Shown: positions 44,687-51,955 of the stretch, in pieces | Position numbering within the stretch: the first letter of the stretch is position 1 | Layout of the letters: each line of letters opens with the position of its first letter | DNA from: Hyphomonas oceanitis SCH89 | GTDB taxonomy: Bacteria; Pseudomonadota; Alphaproteobacteria; Caulobacterales; Hyphomonadaceae | Reading direction: 5' to 3' | Assembly (NCBI RefSeq): GCF_000685295.1 | Contig: NZ_ARYL01000029.1 | Location: forward strand, 1 to 53,846 | DNA length: 53,846 bases | Program-made: the position numbers and the translations under genes | The notes under the pieces: generated by a model | The model's database searches: none | What the model saw: only the letters and a program-made list of their open reading frames with translations | What the model was told of the DNA's origin: nothing

Positions 44687-44755
44687 ATGAGAAATTCCAC
44701 TTGCTAGAAGATACAATTAACGATATTTCCAGTTTAGAATGTTTGTCAATGGCGT

Positions 44756-45409
44756 ATGGAGAGAACTTTGAAACAGCTGTCCGATTCAGAAGCCTATGTA
44801 CCTGCGCTGCGCCCGCACTTTGCTGTGGCTGATGGGATTGCCGTCGTTTTCGCGCCGTATGCAGAAGTTGTCGTGCACGATCTTGCGACGGAATCCATTG
44901 CGTATATCGCCAACCCGATTTCCAAACGCGCCCCCGGCGATCCTTCACAACTTGAAGACATCGAATTCGATGTATCAGAGGATCTTGTTGGTCCTTACGT
45001 GAAGACAAATTGGGATGGACGCCGCTTGAAATGCATCTCGATCGTCCTGACTGATCAGGAGAAGGCGATAGGTCTCTTCTGTATCAATGTTGATGTCAGC
45101 CAGTTTGATCAGATACGCATAACCCTGGATGGATTCCTTGGCGCAAAGCCACGAACAGATGATGTCCAGGCGCTATTCGTCCATGACTGGCATGAACGCA
45201 TAAACGAATTTATTGCCCACTGGTGTTCGGAGAATGATGTTCGGATCGCTGATATCGATCGCCCTGCCCGTCGGAAACTCATCCTGGCATTGAAGGAGAG
45301 TGGCGCCCTCGAACAACGCCGCGCACCGGCCTATATTGCACGCATACTGAGCGTTAGCCGCGCCACAATCTACAATGAGCTTGCTGCCATCAAGCAAGAA
45401 CAGAGCTGA
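44756..45409 (+). CDS. DauR/YheO-like PAS-HTH transcriptional regulator
   Basis: A 217-aa regulator with an N-terminal YheO-like PAS domain (about 15-125; VVVHDL and GLFCINVD motifs) and a C-terminal DauR-type HTH (about 165-215; YIARILSVSRATIYNELA). The archetype DauR represses D-arginine catabolic genes, including the cyclodeaminase-family gene dauB. Here the following gene, 3 bases away, is also of that family, and the divergent gene encodes a threonine-dehydratase-like lyase. Control of both through the 69-base divergent gap is likely. I see no clear palindrome in that gap. Confidence 0.88.
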   Translation: MERTLKQLSDSEAYVPALRPHFAVADGIAVVFAPYAEVVVHDLATESIAYIANPISKRAPGDPSQLEDIEFDVSEDLVGPYVKTNWDGRRLKCISIVLTDQEKAIGLFCINVDVSQFDQIRITLDGFLGAKPRTDDVQALFVHDWHERINEFIAHWCSENDVRIADIDRPARRKLILALKESGALEQRRAPAYIARILSVSRATIYNELAAIKQEQS

Positions 45410-45412
45410 ATA

Positions 45413-46363
45413 ATGCTAGTCCATCAAAGGGACCGCATTCTGGGAGCTGTCGACACATCTCTTGCCATCAAAGCAATCGAATCGTCGTTTTGCGACTATT
45501 CGTCGGGGAATGTTCAATCCGGCGCTGTCGCTCACTTGCGGTTTAAAGCACCGCCTGGCGATTTCCACGTGAAGTCGGCCCATATTGGCAGCTCGCCCTA
45601 TTTCGTGGTCAAGATGGCGGGGAGCTTCTACAAGAATCCCGAACGCGGACTGGCGTCAAGCAATGGCGTTATGATGGCGTTTGACGCGCAGACCGGGCAT
45701 ACAATCTGCCTTCTGGCGGACGACGGCGCGCTTACAGACTTGCGCACAGCGCTCGCAGGCACCGTGGCCGCGCGCCTTGTTGCGCCTGCCCGCGCTCGAA
45801 CCCTGGGAATTGTCGGCGCAGGCACGCAAGCGAAGCTACATGCAATCTGGGTCTCCCACCATCTCGGGATTGAGAACGTCCAGATCTGGTCACGTCAGCC
45901 TGCACGCGCCCAGCAACTGGCGGAAGATCTCCGAGACCACCCATTTTCGGTAACGGTACAGACCGACCTTTCTCTTCTATCGCGAGCTTGCGACGTCATC
46001 GTCACGACCACGCCGTCCCAGACACCTTTGATTACGCGCGATATGATCCGTCCCGGTCTCCGCATTGTCGCAATTGGCGCAGACTCTCCCGGCAAGACCG
46101 AAGTGGCTGTGGATGTCATGGCCGCGGCCGATCTCATATTGACAGATTCGACAGCGCAGTGCCTGGCCTATGGAGAATGCGCGGCGCTCGACACGTCAGC
46201 CGGCACCCGCACGCCACCAATCATCGAGATTGGTGAGGTATTGCTAGGTCACAGGGAAATCCACCTGCCTGAAGATGCTATCGCGATAGCAGACCTTACA
46301 GGTCTCGGCGCACAAGATGCCGCTATTGCTGAACTCGCAATTAAAGGACTTTCGGCCTTGTGA
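45413..46363 (+). CDS. Ornithine cyclodeaminase/mu-crystallin family protein
   Basis: A 316-aa NAD(P)-dependent protein of the ornithine cyclodeaminase/mu-crystallin family. It has the substrate-side motif VVKMAGSFYKN (Lys67), the family stretch LLADDGALTDLRTAL (Asp109) and a dinucleotide fold GIVGAGTQAKLHA (about 132-144). Members include true cyclodeaminases, imino-acid reductases such as iminosuccinate reductase BhcD, DauB-type arginine dehydrogenases and EutC. The dehydratase partner argues for an imine-reducing or EutC-like role. It begins 3 bases after the regulator and ends convergent with an lrp gene. Confidence 0.87.
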   Translation: MLVHQRDRILGAVDTSLAIKAIESSFCDYSSGNVQSGAVAHLRFKAPPGDFHVKSAHIGSSPYFVVKMAGSFYKNPERGLASSNGVMMAFDAQTGHTICLLADDGALTDLRTALAGTVAARLVAPARARTLGIVGAGTQAKLHAIWVSHHLGIENVQIWSRQPARAQQLAEDLRDHPFSVTVQTDLSLLSRACDVIVTTTPSQTPLITRDMIRPGLRIVAIGADSPGKTEVAVDVMAAADLILTDSTAQCLAYGECAALDTSAGTRTPPIIEIGEVLLGHREIHLPEDAIAIADLTGLGAQDAAIAELAIKGLSAL

Positions 46364-46397
46364 TTGTTGCCCGGTGTTGCCTTCGCCGTCTGTTATC

Positions 46398-46847
46398 TCA
46401 CGGGCGTCGATTGATACGGGTCGACAGGATAATTGATGAACGTGTGCGCTCCACGCCATCTATGGCAATGACATTGTCAACATAGGCCTCGAGGCTCTGT
46501 ACCGAAGGCGCTGCAATTACCACGATCAAATCGAACTCGCCACTAACGGAATGGACTTCCTCGACACCCGTAACCCGAGATAGCTTTTTCACGATCGCCT
46601 CCATTGTCTTGGGTGCGACCGTGACCATGACATGAGCACTTACCCAATCTCGCTGGTAGGGCGCCGCCAGGATGCAGGTATAGGATTCGATCACCTCAGA
46701 CGTCTCCAGTCTCTCCAGACGCTTCTGCGCAGTCGATCTTGATACGGAAAGAGCATCGGCAAGATCGGTCACGCTGATACGGCCCGAACGCTTCAGCACT
46801 TCGATCATCTCGTAGTCGCTGTCGGTTAGCTTGATCATCTCGTTCAA
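46398..46847 (-). CDS. Lrp/AsnC family transcriptional regulator (ast/hgl operon)
   Basis: A 149-aa Lrp/AsnC protein with winged helix at about 5-55 (LADALSVSRSTAQKRLERLE) and a RAM domain (about 70-145, with VTGVEEVHSVSGEFDLIV). It is divergent from the astC-led operon with 118 bases between the two starts, the usual arrangement for a pathway-specific Lrp activator or repressor. Repeated ATAYTGCTCWAT elements in the gap are candidate binding sites. An amino acid such as lysine or arginine is the expected effector. Confidence 0.92.
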   Translation of the reverse strand: MNEMIKLTDSDYEMIEVLKRSGRISVTDLADALSVSRSTAQKRLERLETSEVIESYTCILAAPYQRDWVSAHVMVTVAPKTMEAIVKKLSRVTGVEEVHSVSGEFDLIVVIAAPSVQSLEAYVDNVIAIDGVERTRSSIILSTRINRRP

Positions 46848-46870
46848 TCACTTTGTCTATCTATAGCATC

Positions 46871-46904
46871 ATACTGCTCAATCATACGCATTATATTGCT
46901 CTAT
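46871..46904. promoter_or_regulatory. Direct repeats between lrp and astC, candidate Lrp operator
   Basis: atactgctcaat (46871-46882) recurs as atattgctctat (46893-46904), exactly 22 bp downstream, about two helical turns. The segment lies in the divergent promoter gap, 62 bases before the astC ATG. Lrp/AsnC octamers bind such phased AT-rich sites. Binding itself is inference. Confidence 0.45.
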
Positions 46905-46965
46905 TTGCGGATTACAATGCGCGGGCAGATGCTGCACCCATGGGCTAACCAGAAAAGAGGACCCC

Positions 46966-48177
46966 ATGAATCGCGACAGCCTGTTTCCGACTTATGCCCC
47001 ACCAGCCCTGCAGTTTTCTCATGGCAAAGGGAGCTGGCTGACCGACACGTCCGGCCGCCAGTATCTCGACTTCATTGCGGGCATTTCCGTCAACACGCTG
47101 GGCCACGCGCACCCTGCCCTGGTCGAAGCGCTGCACACACAGGCGCAGAAGATCTGGCACCTCAGCAACATGTTCGACGTGCCCGGCCAGGCCGAACTGG
47201 CCCGCAGGTATTGCGAGCTGACTTTTGCGGATCGCGTCTTCTTCACGAGCTCCGGCGCGGAATCGATCGAATGCGCGCTGAAGAGCGCACGCAAATTCCA
47301 CGCGGCGCAGGGCCATCCGGAACGCATAGACATCATTGGCTTCCAGGGCGCCTTCCACGGACGCACCTATGCCTCGGTCAATGCTGCGGGTAACCCCAGC
47401 TATATCGAGGGCTTCGGACCTCGCCTTCCCGGCTACAAGCAGGCCCCTTTCGGAGACCTGGATGCTCTCCATGCCATGACGGATGAGCAGACGGCCGCCA
47501 TCCTGATCGAGCCGGTCCAGGGCGAAGGCGGCCTGCGCCCTGCGTCCCTCGCCTATCTGGAAGCACTACGGGCGCTGTGCGATGCGCAAGGCATCCTGCT
47601 GATCTATGATGAAGTGCAATGCGGCGCCGGACGCACCGGACAGCTGTTTGCATACCAATGGAGTGAGCGCGCCGCGCCGGATCTGATGGCGACAGCCAAG
47701 GGCGTCGGCGGGGGCTTCCCGCTCGGCATGTGCCTCGCGACCGATGAGGTGGCGCTCCACATGGTTCCCGGCACGCACGGCACGACCTATGGCGGCAACC
47801 CGCTCGCGGTCGCGGTCGGCACTGCGGTCCTCAATCACCTGACCGCACAGGGCTTTCTTGAAGACGTCCGCGAAAGATCGGCGCAGCTGCACGGCGAACT
47901 GAGCCGCCTGAAGACGAAGCATCCGGACCTCGTGGCCGAAGTGCGCGGCAAGGGCCTTCTGGCCGGCTTCAAGCTCGGCAGCGGCCTCAACACGGCCTTA
48001 CGTGACTGTCTTCGGGAGAGCGGCCTGCTTGCGGGTGTGGCCGGCGACAACACGGTCCGCCTCGCCCCGCCGCTAAATGTCAGCGCGGCTGAGATCGCGC
48101 AAGCCATTGAGATCATTGACGGCGCTCTGGAGAGCCTGAAACAAGTGCCGATGGTGGCCGCTGGAACGTCGCATTAA
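46966..48177 (+). CDS. astC: AstC/ArgD-like N2-acyl-ornithine (or acyl-lysine) aminotransferase
   Basis: A 403-aa class III PLP aminotransferase of the ArgD/AstC group. PLP-site landmarks are FTSSGAES (about 93-100), IYDEVQCGAGRTG (about 213-225) and the Schiff-base Lys245 in TAKGVGGGFPLG. It moves the terminal amino group of an N2-acylated diamine amino acid (succinylornithine or acetylornithine; close relatives also take acyl-lysine) to 2-oxoglutarate, giving a semialdehyde. An AGAGGA ribosome-binding site precedes the start. The stop overlaps the astA start by one base (TAATG), so it is the first gene of a fully overlapping five-gene operon. Its company with hglS and D2HGDH makes lysine a plausible substrate. 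Confidence 0.9.
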   Translation: MNRDSLFPTYAPPALQFSHGKGSWLTDTSGRQYLDFIAGISVNTLGHAHPALVEALHTQAQKIWHLSNMFDVPGQAELARRYCELTFADRVFFTSSGAESIECALKSARKFHAAQGHPERIDIIGFQGAFHGRTYASVNAAGNPSYIEGFGPRLPGYKQAPFGDLDALHAMTDEQTAAILIEPVQGEGGLRPASLAYLEALRALCDAQGILLIYDEVQCGAGRTGQLFAYQWSERAAPDLMATAKGVGGGFPLGMCLATDEVALHMVPGTHGTTYGGNPLAVAVGTAVLNHLTAQGFLEDVRERSAQLHGELSRLKTKHPDLVAEVRGKGLLAGFKLGSGLNTALRDCLRESGLLAGVAGDNTVRLAPPLNVSAAEIAQAIEIIDGALESLKQVPMVAAGTSH

Positions 48178-49238
48178 TGGTGCCCTCCGGATACATCATC
48201 AGGCCCGTCAACGCCGGTGATCTGGCAGGCCTTTTCGCCCTCTGCCTACAGGCTGGCCCTGGCTTTACCAGTCTGCAGGCAGACGAAACCTATCTGCGCG
48301 CGCTGATTACCTGCAGCGAAGCTTCGTTCGGGGCGCCGGATAGCGGCGCCAAAGGCACGCATTTTCTGGTGATGGAGTACTGCCAGACCGGCGATGTGGT
48401 CGGGTGCGCAAGCGTCAAGACTGGCGTCGGGTCAGATGCGTTCATGTGCGCCGACTTCGAAATGAGCGGCCCCTCCCACCGCCCCAATGCCCTGACACTG
48501 CGCCGGACACTGCAAGGCTTTACGGAAGTCGGCTCACTCTTCCTCCATCCGGCTCACCGCGCGTCCGGTGCAGGGCGCTATCTGGCGAGAGCCCGCTACA
48601 TGCTCATGGCCACGCGCCCGGACCTGTTCGACCAGCCCATCGTCTCACAGCTGAGAGGCTGGTGCGACGAGGCCGAGTGCTCGCCCTTCTATGACGCGAT
48701 CTGGTCACCGCGCCTCGGCCAGACCTATGCGCAGACCGATGCCCGGCTCGCGAGGGACGGCGCCGGGTTTGTCCTGTCGGAATTTGAAGGCCTGAATGTG
48801 CCACTTGATACACTGGAGGAAGCGGCCCGGCATGCCATCGGGCGCCCTCATGACACGGCCGCTGGCGCATTGTGCTTGCTCGCGCAGGAAGGGTTCCGAG
48901 CCTCCTCGCTCATCGACATGTCTGACGGCGGCCCAATTGTTCTATCGACCCTCGGGGAACTGAACAGTGCCCACACGGCCCGGCAGGTCGTCCTGATGGA
49001 TGGAAGGCCTGAGCCTTCTGCACAGATGATGCTGCTCGCCTCGTCTTCCCTTCAGGATTTCCGGGCCTATGTCGGCTGCGTCAGCATCGATGCCCAAGAT
49101 CTCGTCATCTGTCACGCGTCTGCGTTGAACCAACTCCGCGCAAGCGAAGAGACGCACTTTCTGATCAGCGCACCGCCACCTGCCACCCCCGGGAAAGAAC
49201 CCCACGCCCACACCAATTGGAGCCTCGACAATGTCTGA
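48177..49238 (+). CDS. astA: Arginine N-succinyltransferase family protein (AstA-like, divergent)
   Basis: A 353-aa AstA-family acyltransferase that succinylates the alpha-amino group of a basic amino acid using succinyl-CoA. Family landmarks are IIRPVNAGDL at the N-terminus, the acyl-CoA region SLFLHPAHRASGAGRYLARAR (two stretches, about 120-140), QLRGWCDEAECSPFYDAI (about 158-175) and SLIDMSDGGPIV late in the protein. Several positions differ from E. coli AstA, where the strand before FLDP reads ELCTL; here it is EVGSL. This divergence, and the lack of astB in the window, leave the substrate open: arginine, ornithine or lysine. It overlaps the next gene by 8 bases. Confidence 0.87.
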   Translation: MVPSGYIIRPVNAGDLAGLFALCLQAGPGFTSLQADETYLRALITCSEASFGAPDSGAKGTHFLVMEYCQTGDVVGCASVKTGVGSDAFMCADFEMSGPSHRPNALTLRRTLQGFTEVGSLFLHPAHRASGAGRYLARARYMLMATRPDLFDQPIVSQLRGWCDEAECSPFYDAIWSPRLGQTYAQTDARLARDGAGFVLSEFEGLNVPLDTLEEAARHAIGRPHDTAAGALCLLAQEGFRASSLIDMSDGGPIVLSTLGELNSAHTARQVVLMDGRPEPSAQMMLLASSSLQDFRAYVGCVSIDAQDLVICHASALNQLRASEETHFLISAPPPATPGKEPHAHTNWSLDNV

Positions 49239-50544
49239 GTTCATCCCCTCATGGCGCCTGCGCCAGCAGTTCGCAGATCGCCTCTCGCTGATGTATCGCG
49301 ACGAAGTTCCTGCCTATGGAGCGCTCGTCGACCTTGTCGATCGTATCAACTCCGTCGGCAGCGCGACCGAGACCTTTTCCGGCGCCAGACTGGGCCAGGA
49401 GCGGCACGGCGCCATTCGCCTCGCCCTGCCGGAAGAACTCTCCCTCCTCCGCAGAGCCCTCGGCGTGCTTGGCATGTTTCCGGTCGAGTATTATGACCTC
49501 GCGGCGGCTGGACTGCCCGTTCATTCGACCGCATTCCGCCCGATCGAAGGCGACGCGATTGAGCGGAGCCCGTTTCGCCTCTTTGTCTCACTCGTACGTC
49601 TCGACCAGATCGCCTCTCCGGCGCTGCAAAGTGAAGTGCAGCGTCTCACCCGCGAGCGATCCGTCATGTCTCCTGTCGCCTTGCGCTATATCGAGCGAGC
49701 AGAGCATCAGGGCGGATTGAGGGACGCGGAAGGCGAAGCTTTCCTCGATGCTCTCACCGAGACCTTCCGGTGGCACGGCGAAGCGCTCTCAACGAAACGC
49801 ATCTATGATGCCCTGATCAACGAACATCCCCTGCTAGCGGATATTGTCTGCTTCCCCAATCCCCACATCAATCACCTGACCCCGCGCGTCAGCGACATCG
49901 ACCAGGCACAGCAGAAGATGATCGAGCTTGGCCTGCCCGCCAAGGCTGTCATCGAAGGCCCGCCACGGCGGAACTGTCCGATCTTGTTACGTCAGACGGC
50001 CTTCCGGGCGCTTGAAGAGGACGTTACCTTCCGCAATATGGACGGCATCGACGCGGTCGGCGTCCATACCGCCCGCTTCGGCGAAATCGAGTCCCGAGGG
50101 GCAGCCCTCACACGCGCGGGCATGGACGTTTACAATGCATGCCTGGCGAGTGGGAACTTCGACGCCCTCCCGGACGACTGGAATGAACTGCGGACGCGAA
50201 AACTGGCCTGGTTCAGGTTCCGCCCAGCGCACGGCGCGCGCCTGCCAAACGCGCTTCCTGAAGGCTCAGAAGCCCTGGAAGACCTGATCTCAAGCGGCGC
50301 CATCATCCCGGAACCGATTACCTACGAGGATTTCCTGCCGGTCAGCGCAGCAGGCATTTTCCGGTCGAACCTCAGGTCAGAAGCTAAGAGCAATACGGAA
50401 GCAAAAGGCAATCCGGCCGCTTTCGAAGAGGCCCTTGGTTGCAAGGTGTCAGACGCGCAAGAGCTTTACGAGCGGGAATCCAGCGCATCGCTGCAGCAAT
50501 TGTTTGCGCATGACCAGCCGAGAGAGTTGGTGATCCATGAATAG
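49231..50544 (+). CDS. hglS: 2-oxoadipate dioxygenase/decarboxylase (HglS/YdcJ-like, DUF1338)
   Basis: A 437-aa DUF1338 (VOC-fold) protein. Characterised members (HglS) are Fe(II)-dependent and convert 2-oxoadipate to D-2-hydroxyglutarate in lysine catabolism. Candidate metal ligands are His59 (QERHGAIRL), His215 (PHINHLTPRV) and Glu285 (RFGEIESRG), and the substrate-side Arg in STAFRPI is present. It overlaps both neighbours by 8 bases, so it is firmly part of the astC-astA-hglS-D2HGDH-astD operon. The next gene encodes the enzyme that would use its product. This step belongs to lysine/2-aminoadipate breakdown and has no place in the standard arginine AST pathway. Confidence 0.87.
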   Translation: MSEFIPSWRLRQQFADRLSLMYRDEVPAYGALVDLVDRINSVGSATETFSGARLGQERHGAIRLALPEELSLLRRALGVLGMFPVEYYDLAAAGLPVHSTAFRPIEGDAIERSPFRLFVSLVRLDQIASPALQSEVQRLTRERSVMSPVALRYIERAEHQGGLRDAEGEAFLDALTETFRWHGEALSTKRIYDALINEHPLLADIVCFPNPHINHLTPRVSDIDQAQQKMIELGLPAKAVIEGPPRRNCPILLRQTAFRALEEDVTFRNMDGIDAVGVHTARFGEIESRGAALTRAGMDVYNACLASGNFDALPDDWNELRTRKLAWFRFRPAHGARLPNALPEGSEALEDLISSGAIIPEPITYEDFLPVSAAGIFRSNLRSEAKSNTEAKGNPAAFEEALGCKVSDAQELYERESSASLQQLFAHDQPRELVIHE

Positions 50545-51955
50545 GTCCCTGCCCCCCTCCCTTACCGAACGAGGCGATATAGATCTCGATCCGCAGATCA
50601 TCGAAACCTATTGCCAGGGCGGACGCGGCGAAAAAGGCTCCGCCCTGTTCGTGGCGCGCCCGCGATCAACGCAGGACGCCTCTGACATCATTGCCTTATG
50701 CGTTCAGGAGGGCATTCAGCTTGTCCCCCAATCCGGCAGGACCGGGCTTGTCGGTGCAAGTGTTCCGGACTCGGAAGGCCAACACGCAGTTCTCAGTCTT
50801 GAGCGGATCACGGGCGACTTCCATCTCGACCGGATCAACCGAACCGCCACATGCAGCGCAGGTCTTCGCCTGTCTGATATCAACGCCCGTCTCTCGCCTG
50901 AAGCACTCTGCCTGCCGATTGATGTTGGCTCAGATCCCTGCATCGGCGGCATGGTGGCCACCAATACCGGCGGCAGCCGCCTTATGCGCTACGGTGATGT
51001 CCGGCGCCATGTGCTTGGGCTGACCGTCGTTCTGGGCGATACCAATGGAACAATTGTCCGGCTGGGCGGCGCCTTGCGCAAGACCGCAACGGGCCCGGAC
51101 TGGAAGCAGCTCTTCGTCGGAACAGGTGCCAGCTTCGGCGTGATTACCAAATGCACCCTCAATGTCGAACCCACGCCCAAACACAGGGCCACCGCACTGA
51201 TTGCCCTGCCTGACGAGACGGCGCTGCCGGACTTGGTTCTCGAACTGGAACGGCGCTTTGGCTCGCTCCTGTCAGCGCTCGAGTTCATGTCCGCCAACGC
51301 AATGCGCGCGGCTTATTCTCACATCCCGTCTTTGCGCAAGCCGTTTGGCAGCGACTTGCCAGACATCGCCTTGCTGGTCGAACTTTCCTGCGACTGGCTT
51401 CTGGGCGAGGCGGATCGGTCGCTGGATGACATGCTCATCGGCGGGCTTGTAAAAATCGCGGAGTCCGGCGCGGCAAACATGGCCGATGTCGTCGTCGGGC
51501 GGGCCGAGGAAGTATGGGCCATCCGGCACGCTCTGTCTGAAGGCGTCCGTAAACAAGGCCGTCTCTACGCGTTCGACCTGTCCTTCCGGCGGGGCGATGT
51601 ACTGCGGTTCAGATCAGAAATGAAGGGCAGGCTCGCCCAGCTTTTTCCCGATATAGAGATCTGCGACTTCGGACATGTCGGTGATGGCGGCATACACTTC
51701 AATCTTGTCGACCATCTCGCAACAGGCGATTGGTCGCCAGGACGTGAACGCCTGATCCGAGACACGGTCATTCAGGCCGCAGTAGAAGACTTCTCCGGCA
51801 GTTACAGCGCAGAGCATGGTATCGGCCCGGTCAACTACCCCTACTTTGACACCTACGCATCGGCCGAAACCAAGCGTTTCTCGGCGGCTTTGGAGTCCGT
51901 GACCTCTGGAAAGCGCCTGGGACGTATCCACTTTTCTTCGGAGAATACAAAATGA
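50537..51955 (+). CDS. FAD-linked D-2-hydroxyglutarate dehydrogenase-type oxidoreductase
   Basis: A 472-aa FAD-binding oxidoreductase of the GlcD/D-2-hydroxyglutarate dehydrogenase group. The FAD PP-loop is PQSGRTGLVGASVPD (about 64-78), the metal/substrate segment is FGHVGDGGIHFNLV (about 375), and the C-terminal signature is YSAEHGIGPVN (about 422). It oxidises a D-2-hydroxy acid to the 2-oxo acid, passing electrons to a quinone pool or electron-transfer flavoprotein. Directly after hglS, the fitting reaction is D-2-hydroxyglutarate to 2-oxoglutarate, the last step of the lysine branch. It overlaps hglS by 8 and astD by 4 bases. D-lactate or glycolate dehydrogenase are less likely given the context. 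Confidence 0.88.
   Translation: MNRSLPPSLTERGDIDLDPQIIETYCQGGRGEKGSALFVARPRSTQDASDIIALCVQEGIQLVPQSGRTGLVGASVPDSEGQHAVLSLERITGDFHLDRINRTATCSAGLRLSDINARLSPEALCLPIDVGSDPCIGGMVATNTGGSRLMRYGDVRRHVLGLTVVLGDTNGTIVRLGGALRKTATGPDWKQLFVGTGASFGVITKCTLNVEPTPKHRATALIALPDETALPDLVLELERRFGSLLSALEFMSANAMRAAYSHIPSLRKPFGSDLPDIALLVELSCDWLLGEADRSLDDMLIGGLVKIAESGAANMADVVVGRAEEVWAIRHALSEGVRKQGRLYAFDLSFRRGDVLRFRSEMKGRLAQLFPDIEICDFGHVGDGGIHFNLVDHLATGDWSPGRERLIRDTVIQAAVEDFSGSYSAEHGIGPVNYPYFDTYASAETKRFSAALESVTSGKRLGRIHFSSENTK

Noticed and set aside
44687..44755. DauR operator in the divergent gap
   Set aside because: I looked for an inverted repeat in the 69 bases and found only short, imperfect AT-rich matches.
43652..46363. 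A complete beta-hydroxyaspartate cycle
   Set aside because: Only dehydratase-like and reductase-like members are present; there is no aldolase or aspartate-glyoxylate aminotransferase nearby, and astC is clearly of the acylornithine class.
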